DNA from: Saccharum officinarum
Taxonomy: Eukaryota > Streptophyta > Magnoliopsida > Poales > Poaceae
NCBI GenBank assembly: GCA_020631735.1
Contig: CM036159.1
Location: 97,270,701-97,334,700, forward strand
Direction: 5' to 3'
DNA length: 64,000 nt
Shown: in pieces, positions 10,288 to 21,380 of the stretch
How positions within the stretch are numbered: the stretch's first letter is position 1
How the letters are laid out: every line of letters begins with the position of its first letter
Notes under the pieces: model-generated
Database searches by the model: none
Told to the model about the DNA's origin: nothing
The model's input: the letters and a program-made list of their open reading frames with translations, nothing else
Program-made: the position numbers and the translations under genes

Positions 10288-11151
10288 ATGCCCACCTTGC
10301 TTTGGAGAGTGCTCCATGATGTGGGGTACCCAGAGGGTCAAGAGCCGGTGTACTCTTGGAATGAGAACCAGTTAGCTGAGGATGGACTTGCAATAGTGGA
10401 GATCACCGTCCCTGCCCTTGGTGATGCGCCAGAATGGGATGGTTGGCATTTGGAGTTTGAAGGACGCACTCCAGTTGAGGGTGCAGAGGGTGCAGCCTTT
10501 CACGTCATCCGAGACATAATGAGTAGGTTTCCTAATGAGTTGGCAGCAGCTTTGGCAGGTACCTTCCCGAGAGATGATCCTCGTGATGCCATTTGGGTGC
10601 AGCCGCAAGGAAGTGCCTTGGTTAGAGGCCCAAGTGAAGGACAGGCTAGCGACAACCACACGATGAGTGCCATGTATGCAGCCATCAAAGCATACCAGGG
10701 TCTTGAGAATACCTATTGGACCTTGACCGGTCTGAGAGGTAATGATCGGCTTGAAGCAAGGAAGCAGAAGAAGAAGCAAGCACGTGCTATAGCTAGCTTG
10801 CAGGAGCAGTTGGCCGACATGAGCTTACAGCGAGACCGGGCTCTCGAGAGAGGTGAGAGTGCTATGCAGCGGGTACAGACGTTGACTCAGGCCAACAGAA
10901 ATGCAGACCGCATGATGGGACAGCTAGTGCAGGAAAGGAATGAAGCCTGGAACGAGAGGGACCTTCTCAGGCAAAGGGTCGAGGAGCTAGAAGGGTATAA
11001 CGCCAACTTGCATGAAGAGTTCCATGCCCTCTACAACGGGATAGGCCCGTATGCTCCTCCGGACGCCGCCCAGATGGACGTCGACGACGACGCCGCTACT
11101 GATGGTAGCGATGGTGACGCCTCCGACCTCGACGACGGCCCCAAGGAGTAG
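10288..11151 (+). CDS. 287-aa acidic coiled-coil protein upstream of gag
   Basis: Function not recognised. Residues 1-150 are a mixed, probably folded region with Trp-rich spots (WRVLHD, WDGWHLEF). Residues about 155-250 are rich in Lys, Arg, Glu, Gln and Leu with heptad-like spacing (ASLQEQLADMSLQRDRALER, LLRQRVEELEGY), which indicates a coiled coil. The last 35 residues are Asp-rich (DVDDDAATDGSDGDASDLDD). It has no zinc knuckle and no enzyme motif. It sits between the H3-tail ORF and gag, a position where many Tekay-like plant elements carry an extra ORF. The first ATG at 10288 was used, but the frame is open upstream to about 10207, so the protein may originally have begun with the H3-like tail. 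It may act as a chromatin or Gag-associated accessory protein; no direct evidence. Confidence 0.7.
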   Translation: MPTLLWRVLHDVGYPEGQEPVYSWNENQLAEDGLAIVEITVPALGDAPEWDGWHLEFEGRTPVEGAEGAAFHVIRDIMSRFPNELAAALAGTFPRDDPRDAIWVQPQGSALVRGPSEGQASDNHTMSAMYAAIKAYQGLENTYWTLTGLRGNDRLEARKQKKKQARAIASLQEQLADMSLQRDRALERGESAMQRVQTLTQANRNADRMMGQLVQERNEAWNERDLLRQRVEELEGYNANLHEEFHALYNGIGPYAPPDAAQMDVDDDAATDGSDGDASDLDDGPKE

Positions 11152-11502
11152 GCTAGTTGCCTTGCGTTAGTGATAGGCTTTATCGCGATGGCCTTCTTTT
11201 GGTTCCCATGTATCGTGTTGTATCCTGTTCGATCTTGAGACTGGCGATCTTTTGGATCTTGGTTGTGTATGTGATGCTTGAACGCATGAAAGTCCAGTGT
11301 ATGTATGCTGGCAACGTGGTTGTATGGAACGCGATGTTGCATTCGAAGTAATTTGATTAGTGATGTTGTTTTAATTGGAATGTGATTATTGTGCCTCTGT
11401 TTTATTGCATGACTTGTTCTCTCCAATAAATTCAGTATGGCATGATTGTTCATTCGAATACAATTACTACCACTTCGCTCAATTATTACTTGTTGCTGAA
11501 AT
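11152..11502 (+). other. Spacer before gag-pol with an acceptor-like end
   Basis: 351 bases without a supported ORF. It is T-rich near the end and finishes with GAAATATGCAG immediately before the ATG at 11509, a layout like the one before the H3-tail ORF. This suggests splice acceptors serving each ORF. Confidence 0.45.
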
Positions 11503-14500
11503 ATGCAGATGGCAAACACTCGCCGTGCCACGTATGAGGCCGCTGAAACTGGTGGCAACGGTGCAGGGGCTGGTGGGGGTGGTGCAAACAACGTCAACCA
11601 CCAGGAGCCACAGCCAGAGCCACAATTGCCCCCTCCTCCACCGCTCACTGCAGAAGTGTTCTTCGCACAGTTCCTTGGAAGCCAGCGCAACGCCGAGCAG
11701 TCACAAAGGAATATGGAAGATTTTCTGCGTACCATCGCTGAAAATGTTCAGAGAGGAAATAATCAAGGTGGTGGCCATGGAGTGAACCAGTACAGCAATT
11801 TCAAGGATTTCATGGATACTAGGCCACCTATTTTTAAGGAAGCAGCCGAGCCACTCGACGCTGAAGAATGGATCAACACTATGGAAGATAAGTTCCGTGT
11901 GTTGAGACTGACAGAAGTCCTGAAAACAGAATATGCTGCACATCAGTTACAGGGACCGGCAGGGATGTGGTGGAAGCATCACCGCACCACTTTTCCTCCC
12001 AATGCCCAGATTACTTGGAGAGAATTCACTGAAGCGTTTAAGGGAGCTTATATTCCCCCAGGGTTGGTTGAGATGAAGCTCGGAGAGTTCTTGGCCTTAA
12101 ATCAGGGTACCAAGACTGTAACACAGTATCTGCATGCATTTAACAACTTGTGCCGCTATGCTCCAGACATGGTCGACACAGATGCAAAGAGAATTGCTAG
12201 TTTCAAGAGAGGGTTAAGTCCGAAGATGATGAAGCATGTGGGTACCAATACCCGCGCCAGGTTCAATGACTTTGTCAGTGATTGTTTGAAACAAGAAAAG
12301 AACAACAACGCCTACACTGCATCCAAGAATCGCAAGAGGGTGTTTGAGTCAGGACCATCACAGTCCAGAGTTGTCACTGCAAATCGTCTTTCTTATCGTC
12401 CGTCCGCACCTGGTGCAAGGTTCAGGCCTCCACAGCATAAAACTCAGAACTACAAGGGACCACAGAAGCCGTACAAGATGGCCGTGCCGCCAGCAAAGAT
12501 CACCGCAGCTGCAGAACAAAGCAACTCCAAGGGAGCAATAGGATCTGCTGGTACAGTGAAGGGGCCCTGCTACAATTGTGGTCAGCCAGGCCACTTTTCA
12601 AAGTTCTGCCCTTATCCGCCTAGAAAGAAGCAACAGACTTACACTGCCCGTGTACACCATACCACCGTTGATGAGATTCCTGAAGGAGAACCTGTAACTG
12701 CCGGTAAGTTTCTTGTTAACCATCACCCTGCAGTTGTTCTATTTGATTCTGGATCCTCGCATTCTTTTATGAGTCAAGCATTTGCACGGAAGCATGAACA
12801 ACTATGCACAGAATTGAGTTATGGTTATCGCATAAGTTCAGCAGGGGCTGATGTGCTAACCAATAAGATGGTTAGAGGGGCAACCCTTGAGTTAGATAGT
12901 CGGAAGTTTCGAGTGAACCTGATAGTTATGCCGGGACTAGTTTTGGATGTAATAATAGGAATGAACTGGATGAAAGACTGGGGAGCAGTCATAGATACAA
13001 GCAGTCGATTGCTTACCCTTAAGGATCCGCAGGCAGAGGGTACTTTTCAGGTACCATTGCCCAAAAGAACAGACCTTGTGAGTGTGACCTGTGCCATGGA
13101 AGTTGTTCCTATCCACCAGATCCCGGTAGTGTGTGAGTTCCCGGATGTGTTTCCAGAAGAGTTACCTGGCCTTCCTCCAGATAGAGATGTTGAGTTTGGA
13201 ATCGAGTTGATCCCCGGAACAGCTCCTATTTCGAGGAGACCCTATCGGATGCCTCCGGATGAGTTAGCTGAGTTGAAAAAGCAACTGGAAGAATTGCTAA
13301 AGAAGGGGTTTATCCGACCAAGTAAGTCTGAATGGGGATGTCCTGCCTTGTTCGTGAAGAAAAAGAAAGAGGGTACTCTAAGAATGTGTGTGGATTATCG
13401 ACCTCTTAATGCTGTAACTATCAAGAATAAATATCCTTTGCCTCATATCGATGTTTTGTTTGATCAGTTGGCTAAAGCTAGAGTGTTCTCCAAAATAGAC
13501 CTAAGATCAGGGTATCATCAGATAAAGATCAGGCCACAAGATGTCCCGAAAACCGCCTTTTCTACCAGATACGGGTTGTACGAGTATCTTGTTATGTCCT
13601 TTGGCTTAACAAATGCTCCTGCATACTTTATGTATCTGATGAATACGGTTTTCATGCCAGAGTTGGACAAGTTTGTAGTTGTCTTCATTGATGACATTCT
13701 AGTATACTCTGAGAATGAGAAAGATCATGAAGAACATCTGAGAATTGTCTTGACCAGATTAAGAGATCATAAGTTGTATGCTAAGTTCAGCAAATGTGAA
13801 TTTTGGTTGAAGAAAGTTCCTTTCCTTGGTCATATTCTATCTGAGAATGGAGTTTCGGTAGATCCGAGCAAAGTGCAAGAGGTTATGGATTGGAAAACTC
13901 CAACCACAGTGCCAGAAGTCAGGAGTTTCCTAGGGTTAGCTGGTTACTATCGCCGCTTTATCCCAGACTTCTCGAAGATTGCTAAGCCAATGACAAGTCT
14001 GTTACAGAAAGATCATAAGTTCGTGTGGACAGAGGAGTGTGAGACAGCTTTCCACACCTTGCGGAAACTGTTGACCACTACTCCAGTTCTTGCACAGCCA
14101 GACATCGAGAAACCTTTTGATGTGTTCTGTGACGCCTCAAAAACAGGATTAGGCTGTGTTCTAATGCAAGAAGGAAGAGTCATTGCTTATGCCTCCCGTC
14201 AGTTGAGAAAACATGAAATCAATTATCCGACACATGATCTTGAGCTTGCCGCCGTGGTGCATGCCTTAAAGATTTGGAGACACTATTTACTTGGTAATGT
14301 GTGCAATGTTTTCACCGATCACAAGAGTCTCAAGTACATTTTCACCCAACCAGAATTGAACATGAGACAGCGAAGATGGTTAGAACTAATTAAAGATTAC
14401 AACTTGAATGTACAGTATCACCCTGGGAAAGCCAATGTGGTAGCCGATGCTTTGAGTAGAAAGTCGCATTGTCTGAATATGCAACCCTTACTCGAAGATG

Positions 14501-15783
14501 GTTTTAATCTAATGCACCCTGTCGTGTTACATAGTATTCAGATCAGTTGCACCTTGGAGAGTAAGATAATAGAAGGTCAGAAAGCAGACAAAGGGATATT
14601 CCACATCAAAAGGAAAATTAAAGAAGAACCTTCAAAACACTTCAGAGTGGACGAGCAGGACGTGTTGTGGTTCGACAACCGTCTTGTTGTTCCAAAGGAT
14701 AGAGAGCTTAAGAATAAAATTATGGATGAAGCTCATCACTCTAAGTTATCCATTCATCCTGGCAGTAGTAAAATGTATCAAGAACTAAGACCTCGTTTTT
14801 GGTGGACAAAGATGAAGAAGGAAATTGCAGCCTATGTGGCCAGATGTGACACATGTTGTCGAGTGAAAGCTATTCACATGAAACCTGCTGGATTGTTGCA
14901 ACCTTTGTCAGTACCTAGTTGGAAGTGGGATGATATAAGTATGGATTTCATCACAGGTTTGCCCACTACTCAGAAAGGCCATGATTCGATTTGGGTAATC
15001 GTGGATCGTCTTACCAAGACCGCTCACTTTTTGCCTGTCAAGACAGTTTATAGACCACCTCAATATGCCGAGAAGTATATTGCGGAGATTGTGAGATTGC
15101 ATGGCATACCGAAGACTATAGTGTCTGACAGAGGGTCCCAGTTCACTGCTCACTTTTTGGAGCATTTGCACAAAGGTTTGGGGACTAGTCTGATTCGTAG
15201 CACTGCCTATCATCCTCAAACAGATGGTCAGACTGAAAGAGTTAATGCTGTTTTAGAAGATATGTTGAGAGCTTGTGTGTTGTCTTCCAGAGGTTCATGG
15301 GAGTCGTGGTTACCTCTAGCAGAATTCGCATATAATAATAGCTATCAAGAAAGTATCAAAATGGCACCTTTTGAGGCTTTGTATGGACGAAAGTGTAGAA
15401 CACCTTTAAACTGGATTGAGCCAGGGGAAAGAAGGTATTATGGTATTGACTTCGTGGAAGAAGCCGAAAAGAAAGTTCATATCATTCAGCAAAATATGAG
15501 AGCAGCTCAGTCACGTCAGAAAAGTTATGCGGATAAAAGAAGGAGACCACTTGTGTTTGAAGTTGGAGACTATGTTTATCTGAAAGTCACGCCAATGAAG
15601 AAGAAGCGGTTTGGATTACGCAGAAAAGCTTGCCGCCAGATTTGTAGGACCCTACAAAATCTTAGAAAGAAAGGGTCCAGTGGCTTACAAATTAGAATTA
15701 CCAGAATCAATGGATGCTATATTCCCAGTTTTTCACGTATCACATCTCAAGAAATGTTTGCGCGTTCCAGAGGAAATAATTGA
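11503..15783 (+). CDS. gag-pol: Gag-Pol polyprotein of the Tekay-like Ty3/gypsy element
   Basis: One 1426-codon frame. Retrotransposon gag domain about 123-245 ([23 protein letters not shown]); CCHC zinc knuckle [14 protein letters not shown] at 356-369; aspartic protease DSGSSHSF at 415; reverse transcriptase about 560-740 with [10 protein letters not shown] near 630 and the catalytic FIDDILVYS near 728; RNase H with DASKTGLG at 877 and [10 protein letters not shown] at 937; integrase zinc-binding HH..CC about 1078-1120; integrase core D1148, D1209 (SDRGSQFT) and E1245, the D-D-35-E spacing. ATG 11509 directly after CAG may be the true start rather than 11503. From about residue 1370 (near 15610) the frame shifts: the real continuation lies in the +1 frame, so the last about 55 residues listed here are not native. 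All catalytic residues that I can check are present. Confidence 0.95.
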   Translation: MQMANTRRATYEAAETGGNGAGAGGGGANNVNHQEPQPEPQLPPPPPLTAEVFFAQFLGSQRNAEQSQRNMEDFLRTIAENVQRGNNQGGGHGVNQYSNFKDFMDTRPPIFKEAAEPLDAEEWINTMEDKFRVLRLTEVLKTEYAAHQLQGPAGMWWKHHRTTFPPNAQITWREFTEAFKGAYIPPGLVEMKLGEFLALNQGTKTVTQYLHAFNNLCRYAPDMVDTDAKRIASFKRGLSPKMMKHVGTNTRARFNDFVSDCLKQEKNNNAYTASKNRKRVFESGPSQSRVVTANRLSYRPSAPGARFRPPQHKTQNYKGPQKPYKMAVPPAKITAAAEQSNSKGAIGSAGTVKGPCYNCGQPGHFSKFCPYPPRKKQQTYTARVHHTTVDEIPEGEPVTAGKFLVNHHPAVVLFDSGSSHSFMSQAFARKHEQLCTELSYGYRISSAGADVLTNKMVRGATLELDSRKFRVNLIVMPGLVLDVIIGMNWMKDWGAVIDTSSRLLTLKDPQAEGTFQVPLPKRTDLVSVTCAMEVVPIHQIPVVCEFPDVFPEELPGLPPDRDVEFGIELIPGTAPISRRPYRMPPDELAELKKQLEELLKKGFIRPSKSEWGCPALFVKKKKEGTLRMCVDYRPLNAVTIKNKYPLPHIDVLFDQLAKARVFSKIDLRSGYHQIKIRPQDVPKTAFSTRYGLYEYLVMSFGLTNAPAYFMYLMNTVFMPELDKFVVVFIDDILVYSENEKDHEEHLRIVLTRLRDHKLYAKFSKCEFWLKKVPFLGHILSENGVSVDPSKVQEVMDWKTPTTVPEVRSFLGLAGYYRRFIPDFSKIAKPMTSLLQKDHKFVWTEECETAFHTLRKLLTTTPVLAQPDIEKPFDVFCDASKTGLGCVLMQEGRVIAYASRQLRKHEINYPTHDLELAAVVHALKIWRHYLLGNVCNVFTDHKSLKYIFTQPELNMRQRRWLELIKDYNLNVQYHPGKANVVADALSRKSHCLNMQPLLEDGFNLMHPVVLHSIQISCTLESKIIEGQKADKGIFHIKRKIKEEPSKHFRVDEQDVLWFDNRLVVPKDRELKNKIMDEAHHSKLSIHPGSSKMYQELRPRFWWTKMKKEIAAYVARCDTCCRVKAIHMKPAGLLQPLSVPSWKWDDISMDFITGLPTTQKGHDSIWVIVDRLTKTAHFLPVKTVYRPPQYAEKYIAEIVRLHGIPKTIVSDRGSQFTAHFLEHLHKGLGTSLIRSTAYHPQTDGQTERVNAVLEDMLRACVLSSRGSWESWLPLAEFAYNNSYQESIKMAPFEALYGRKCRTPLNWIEPGERRYYGIDFVEEAEKKVHIIQQNMRAAQSRQKSYADKRRRPLVFEVGDYVYLKVTPMKKKRFGLRRKACRQICRTLQNLRKKGSSGLQIRITRINGCYIPSFSRITSQEMFARSRGNN

Positions 15784-15988
15784 ACCCCGAAGCATAAAAC
15801 TTAAGTCAGATCTGGTGTATCGTGAGCAGCCAATTCGAGTTTTAGATTCCAAAGAAAGGGCTACTCGGAACAGTGTGGTGAAAACATATAAGATATAATG
15901 GAGTCATCATGATGAGGGAGATGCATCATGGGAAACGAGTGAATACCTACAAAAGCATACGAAGATTTTTATAATAAATGGTTCGTAA
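15611..15988 (+). pseudogene. Frameshifted integrase C-terminus and chromodomain remnant
   Basis: The native continuation of Pol, one frame away. [12 protein letters not shown] and [13 protein letters not shown] are the typical post-integrase segment of gypsy elements. Then [20 protein letters not shown] is interrupted by TAA at 15896-15898, and the same frame goes on with WSHHDEGDASWETSEYL to a TAA at 15986-15988. The W..H.....ASWE pattern is the second half of a chromodomain as found in chromoviruses. Thus one frameshift near 15605-15630 and one stop inside the chromodomain break this copy. Chromodomains bind modified histones, commonly methylated H3K9, and steer integration. Confidence 0.8.
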
Positions 15989-16014
15989 CCCAAATCTCGT
16001 GACGAGATTTTTAT

Positions 16015-16026
16015 AAGGAGGGAGGG
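16015..16026 (+). other. Polypurine tract of the Tekay-like element
   Basis: AAGGAGGGAGGG, one base before the 3' LTR start at 16028. It would prime second-strand synthesis. Confidence 0.9.
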
Positions 16027-16027
16027 T

Positions 16028-18889
16028 TGTAACACTCCGGTGTTACGCAAGCATTTGCATGGCAATCAAATGCATGGCATTTCATATCATCATAATCATA
16101 CATGTTAATATTATAATTTGAGTGAAATAAAAGCTTAGAAAGTGGTATTTGAGATGTAATATATTAATGTGCTAATCACATTCCATCAAAATTGTGCAAC
16201 TAAAAATTTTATATCACTTAGAATTATAGGTCAAAATTTTTGGAGCAACTAAATTACTCAAAGTTTTGTCAAAGATTTGTTTTTAAAATATTATTTGAAA
16301 ATATTTAAAAATCCTCTCTAAATTAGCTTTTATTCTAAAAATCAAAATCTATCCAGATTTGGACTTTGGTCCTAAAAGCAAAGTTGTAGAGAATTAAATT
16401 CTAAGCAACTTTATTTTTGGGTCAATTTCAGAAAATGTCTTCTTCTTGTTCAAAATGGGGTTTGAAATCTGTGTTTGAATTTGATTTGAAATGAAAAATT
16501 TGAAAAAAAAAATCAAAACCAGCTTAGCAGGCCGCCGCCTCGGATTCGGCCCGCTGGCCGAATCGGCCCGCGCCACTCCCGCGCGCGCGCCCGCGTCCGC
16601 CTCCGCCGTGGCCCGGCCCAGCCAGCCCCCTCTCCCTCCTTCCCGCCCGCGCGCGCGCACGCTGGCGCCTGGGCAGCAAATGCCCGCCGCGTGGCGGCCG
16701 CATGCCGGCGACGCCACCGCGTGGCCGCTGTGAACCCCGCGCCCGCGCTCCACTTCAAAACGACCGGGCACCTGGTCTCCATTCCATTTCCGCCTCGCCT
16801 GCTCCCTTTCTTCCTCCCTCCGGTGAAAACCGCAGCGGAACACCGCTCGCCACCGAGCTCCGCCACCGTCACCGCCCTGTTCCGGCACCGGTGGACCACC
16901 TCCGTCCAATTGCCCGTGCACGAGGCTCCGCCCCATCCTCCCCTCCTCCGAACGAGTGTCGCCTTCTCCTCGTTTGCCCCGGTAGGGCTCAATTTTTCCT
17001 CGCCTCACCGCGCCACCGCGACGGTGCCGTCGAGCCCGTGCTCCGCCACCGCCTCGCTCGCCCTATCTCTGCCCTCCCGCGTCTCCTTCACGCGTTCGCC
17101 ACTCTCTTGCGAGCGTTTTGCGCACCTTAGCTGGTCGCGGTTTGGCCGGATCCGGCCGTTGGCCGTCGGCCACCGCCACGCCGTCGCGGCTCCGAACGCC
17201 GACGAGGGCGCCCTGTCTTTTCCCCCCGTCGGTCGTCACTGGGCCACGCCCTGTGGGCCGCGCCCCGAGCAGGCCGGCTCGGCCGTTCCCCGCGCGCGCA
17301 ATGCCTGGCCGAGAACGGCCATGGCCCACTTGACTTCCCGGGCCGGCCCAGTGCCGTTATGAAAAAAATTCATTCCCATTTTCTTTTATTATTCTTGATG
17401 AAAATGCTTTGGAAAATATCTTAGCAGTCATTTCAGCTCCAAAAATTGTGAAATAAATTTATCTAGATTCATTGGAGCCAGATCTACAATCTAAAAATAT
17501 TGCATGTCATTTTTGAAATACTTTTCTGTAGAGCTTTAATTAATTCTTAATATTGCTGATATCTTGTAAAATAGCTAGTAAATCCTATATGTATCAGAAA
17601 AATATGATTTTAAGTTTGTTAATCTTCATATATCATGTACTTACTAGAAAAAATATGTTTCATGCATGTGCTGTGGAAAACTTTGGAGAAGTAGTTCAAG
17701 TGCCTTTAATGGCTGATTTTTGTTATTTTTGCTAGAGAGCAAACTTTGTATAAAACATGCATGTGATAATTTTTGTATAGTCATTATATTCCATGAAGAA
17801 CCTAGGAAAAATATTAATTCTGTTGTTTGACACTTTTCATAGTACAAAGTAATTTCATGCTCATTTTTATGCTATAGCTTGTTATTTTTGTATAGGATAG
17901 TTTACTTATCCAAATGCCATGAAATTTTTATGGTAGTCTGTTTAGAGTAGTATTATGCTACTGTAATTTTCTTAGATTTTTAGGAGCATCAGAAATATAT
18001 GTTGCTATTCAAACCTATTATTACTTAGGGTTTAAACAAGTGTTGTTTTAAGTGTGATTAAGAAATTAGTAAAGCTTTGGTGTATCTTTGAAGCATTTCA
18101 TAAGATAGGTTAACTTAACATAATAGTAGTAGAAAAGAATGTAGTAGATGACATGTGCTTGTAGTGTATAGTTTCTTGGATGATGTTGACTACCTTGCAT
18201 TTCAACATATTCATTGCATTCATCTCCTTCGATGCACACTTGCATAATCACTTACGCGCATTGCATCATACAGGATCGCAAACCGAGAACCCAGTCGTCT
18301 TACCCGAGGAGCCAGAGGAGCAGATCGAGGTGCAGCAGCAGGAGGTGACAGAAGCCGAAGAAGAGGTCGGTGAAGATCTCCCGGAGTGCCCCGATCACCG
18401 TCCGAGCTCCTTCGAGAGAGGCAAGCCCCGGAGCATTTCTCTCCCGGTTTGCAAATAATTTATTATTAACTTTACTTAATTTGATGCATTACGTTTAGGA
18501 GTTATTTGCAAACGTTGCTGCATTATACCTTGCTTACCTTTGTTATACCATATCCTTGTTACCCTGGTATCCGCAGTCAAGTCAATGCTTAGCTGGCTTA
18601 GACCGGTAGAAGTCGGGTGATTTCCTGTCACCTGCGAGCTATAGGTGGTTACCTGGATCTGTTTGGTTGACTATGAAGTCATGGTATAACTAAGTGTGAA
18701 ATGAATTTGAGACCGGGCGGAAACTTGCAGGGTTTCGACTGTAGTGTTTTCCGTCTGTGTCGGTTAAGGACCGTCCGTTGTTGTCCCTCGGGTCATGTTG
18801 AACGCATGCCTCACATTTAGCTGGCCGGATAAAGTACCTTCCGACCGCGAAACTGGGAGATTATTCGGGCCGAGTGAATTGCCCGCAAC
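16028..18889 (+). repeat. 3' LTR of the Tekay-like element, first part
   Basis: Begins TGTAACACTCC and follows the 5' LTR closely. It is interrupted after GCCCGCAAC by the nested element at 18890. The uninterrupted equivalent is visible in the 5' LTR near 8374-8392, which serves as an internal empty-site control. Confidence 0.95.
18180..18458 (+). CDS. LTR-borne acidic ORF (3' LTR copy)
   Basis: The same 92-codon frame as at 7674, with identical predicted protein. The few differences between the LTRs do not break it, but the copies are too young for this to prove selection. Confidence 0.3.
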   Translation: MMLTTLHFNIFIAFISFDAHLHNHLRALHHTGSQTENPVVLPEEPEEQIEVQQQEVTEAEEEVGEDLPECPDHRPSSFERGKPRSISLPVCK

Positions 18890-19960
18890 TGAAGGGTCGA
18901 GATGGCGGACTAGAGGGGGGTGAATAGTCCTTTCTAAAACTTAAATGCGTTGGCTAACCAAAATAAATACAGAATTAAACTTATCGGTCTAGCCAAGACT
19001 ATACCCCTCTATCTAAGTTCTCTAGCACCTTGCAAAGATCCTAATTAAGCAACTAAGGTGCTAAGCTTATCAAGAGCTCACCTACTCAATTCTAGAGCAA
19101 GGTCACATAAACCTATGCACTAGTACTTTGTCAACCGAGGGAGCTCCTACACAACTAGTGAAGCAAAAGCACAAAGCTCCTAAGCTTACTAGCAAAGCTC
19201 AATAACAAGGCAACTAATGTCAAATTAGAAAGCGCAAGTCACTTAGCTACACAAACTAAGCAATGTGACTAACAAGGTTACACAAACCAAATTAGTCACG
19301 CAAGGGGAAGCTTCTAGCTACACAAGCAAGAAGACAACTAGCAAGCTACACAAGCAAACTAGTTAAGAGAGCAACTACACAAGCACAAGTATATATGAAA
19401 GTAAACGCAAGCTTGTGTTGCACGAAAGCAAACCACCGAGAAGAGTAGACAATGTTGACACGGTGATTTTCTCCCGAGGTTCACTTGGTTGCCACCAAGC
19501 TACGTCCCCGTTGTGTCGACCAACACTTCGTGGTTCGGCGGCTAATCGGTCACACACCGAGCCTCTCAAAAGGCACCGCAAGAACCCACCATAAAGTGTG
19601 GTAGCTCAATGACACGCTCAACTAGAGTTGCTCTTCGCGATCCCCGCGGGGTGAGCACAATCCCCCTCACAAAGCTTCTCCGGAGCCTCGCACAATCTTC
19701 TTGCGAGCTTCGACGGAGCCACAAGCCACCAAGCCGTCTAGGAGGTGGCAACCTCCAAGAGTAACAAGCACCACCGGCTTGCAACACGATCACCTAGTGC
19801 CACACGATGCAATCTCTCAAAGCAACGCACTAGAATCGCTCTCTCACTCGATCCGATGAACACTATCAAGCATGAGTGAGTTAGAGGGCTCCCAAGCACT
19901 ACCACACAAGTCACAAAGACTATAGTGTGCTCGACTTCTGGCCACAGCCGGCCAAGGCAT

Positions 19961-19969
19961 CTATTTATA
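19961..19969 (-). promoter_or_regulatory. LTR TATA box
   Basis: TATAAATAG on the minus strand. The matching copy in the 5' LTR, which would be the active promoter, is at 27691-27699. The motif array lies directly upstream in the sense of transcription. Confidence 0.7.
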
Positions 19970-20013
19970 ACCCCACGGTCAAATAGAGCCGTTACCCCTT
20001 CACTGGGCAAAAC

Positions 20014-20545
20014 TCGGGACGACCGGACGCGCCGGTCGTAACTGACCGGACGCGCTCAACCGCGTCCGGTCGCCCTGCGACGTCCACGTGTCCCTCAAAT
20101 TTCAAATGCGACCGTTAGATCCTCCAACGGTCACTGACCCCAACGGTCAAAACAATGACCGGACGCGCCCCAGGCAACGACCGGACGCGCCCGTCAAACG
20201 ACCGGACGCGCCGCTATGAACGACCGGACGCGCCGATCGCACTGACCCACGCGCCTGCGACGCAACGACCGGACGCGCTCCTTGCGATGACCGGACGCGA
20301 CAGTGCCCGCGTCCGGTTAGAGTCCAGTAAGCTCCTTCAACGATCGGACGCGTCCGATCATGTGTGACCGGACGCGCCCCGCGTCCGATCGTCCTTGCGA
20401 ACCGCAGTTCTTCTCTGGGCGCATGACCGGACGCGCCGGTCCCGCGAGTGACCGGACGCGCCGGTTGCAAACCCTAGCACCCGCGCGCCTGACAGCTGAC
20501 CGGACGCGTCCGGTCATTCCATGACCGCGTCCGGTGCAGCGTCCG
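20014..20545 (-). repeat. ACCGGACGCG motif array upstream of the LTR promoter
   Basis: I count about twelve copies of ACCGGACGCG and about five of its reverse complement, irregularly spaced by 5-40 bases. The same array in the other LTR is at about 27750-28272. The two differ by small indels inside the array (for example near 20190, 20215 and 20487), more than in the rest of the LTR. The position upstream of the TATA box suggests enhancer or binding-site repeats. Confidence 0.75.
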
Positions 20546-21365
20546 GTCACCTCTGTGACCTCCGTTCGCCTCCGTTTCTTTTCCGACTTCCGGCGTAGTG
20601 GAAAATAGGCATTTCAACTCCTCGAAAACGCCTGAATCCCGCGCTCGCAAGCTCGGCGGGAGGGAGAGAGGAACCCAAACCCTCTCTACCGCTCAAACTC
20701 CACCGCCTTCGCAAATGTGCCAACACCAACAAGTGATCACCACCTTGTGCACGTGTGTTAGCATTTTCATAATCATTTTATCGAAGGAGTTAACCACTCA
20801 ACTTGCCTCGCCACTCGATCCTAACACGTATGCAAAGTTAGATCGCTCAAGTGGCACTAGATGACCGATATGCAAACAAGTTTGCCCCTCTTGATAGTAC
20901 GGCCATCTATCCTAAATCCGGTCATCAACTTCTCTACACACCTATGACCGGTGAAATGGAAATGCCCTAGGTTATACCTTTGCCTTGCGCATTCCACTCC
21001 ATCTCCTCCGATGTTGATGCAACACATGCACCAACCAATCACCAAATGATATGATCCACTTCATATCATCACGTGACCGTATTGGTTCATCGATCTTGAC
21101 CTCACTTGCTCTTCACCGTTGCCTCGGTCCTTCGGCGCCAAGCCATCACACAACTTGCCCTTCACCCTAGCAACCGGTCCATCAAGCCAAGCCTCATCTT
21201 GATCTTCTCCACCTTGGTCACATGACTCCATGTCATGTCTCATATGCAATGAGCTCCTTCATGACACCATCACATGTGGACTAATCTCCTGTGTATCTCA
21301 CATAACCACATATTAGTCCACCTAAGTTGTCACTCAATTACCAAAACCAAACAAGGACCTTTCAA

Positions 21366-21380
21366 TCTCCCCCTTTTTGG
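21366..21380 (-). other. Polypurine tract of the gag-only element
   Basis: On the minus strand CCAAAAAGGGGGAGA, directly before the left (3') LTR. Confidence 0.85.

Larger units (their letters stand above)
18890..21364 (-). repeat. 3' LTR (left) of the gag-only element
   Basis: 2475 bp. Contains CTAGAGGGGGGTGAATAG near the start as written, a reverse-strand TATA box at 19961-19969 and an ACCGGACGCG motif array at about 20014-20545. Almost identical to 26621-29087. Confidence 0.95.

Noticed and set aside
13400..15250. Active, complete Pol in the Tekay-like element
   Set aside because: Catalytic residues are intact, but the integrase C-terminus is frameshifted and the chromodomain has a stop.
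20147..20470. Arg/Pro-rich ORFs in the LTR motif arrays (also 27861-28373)
   Set aside because: They are the translation of the ACCGGACGCG repeat and shift with array indels.
20014..20545. CRISPR array
   Set aside because: Units are 10 bases, in both orientations and irregularly spaced, in a plant LTR.
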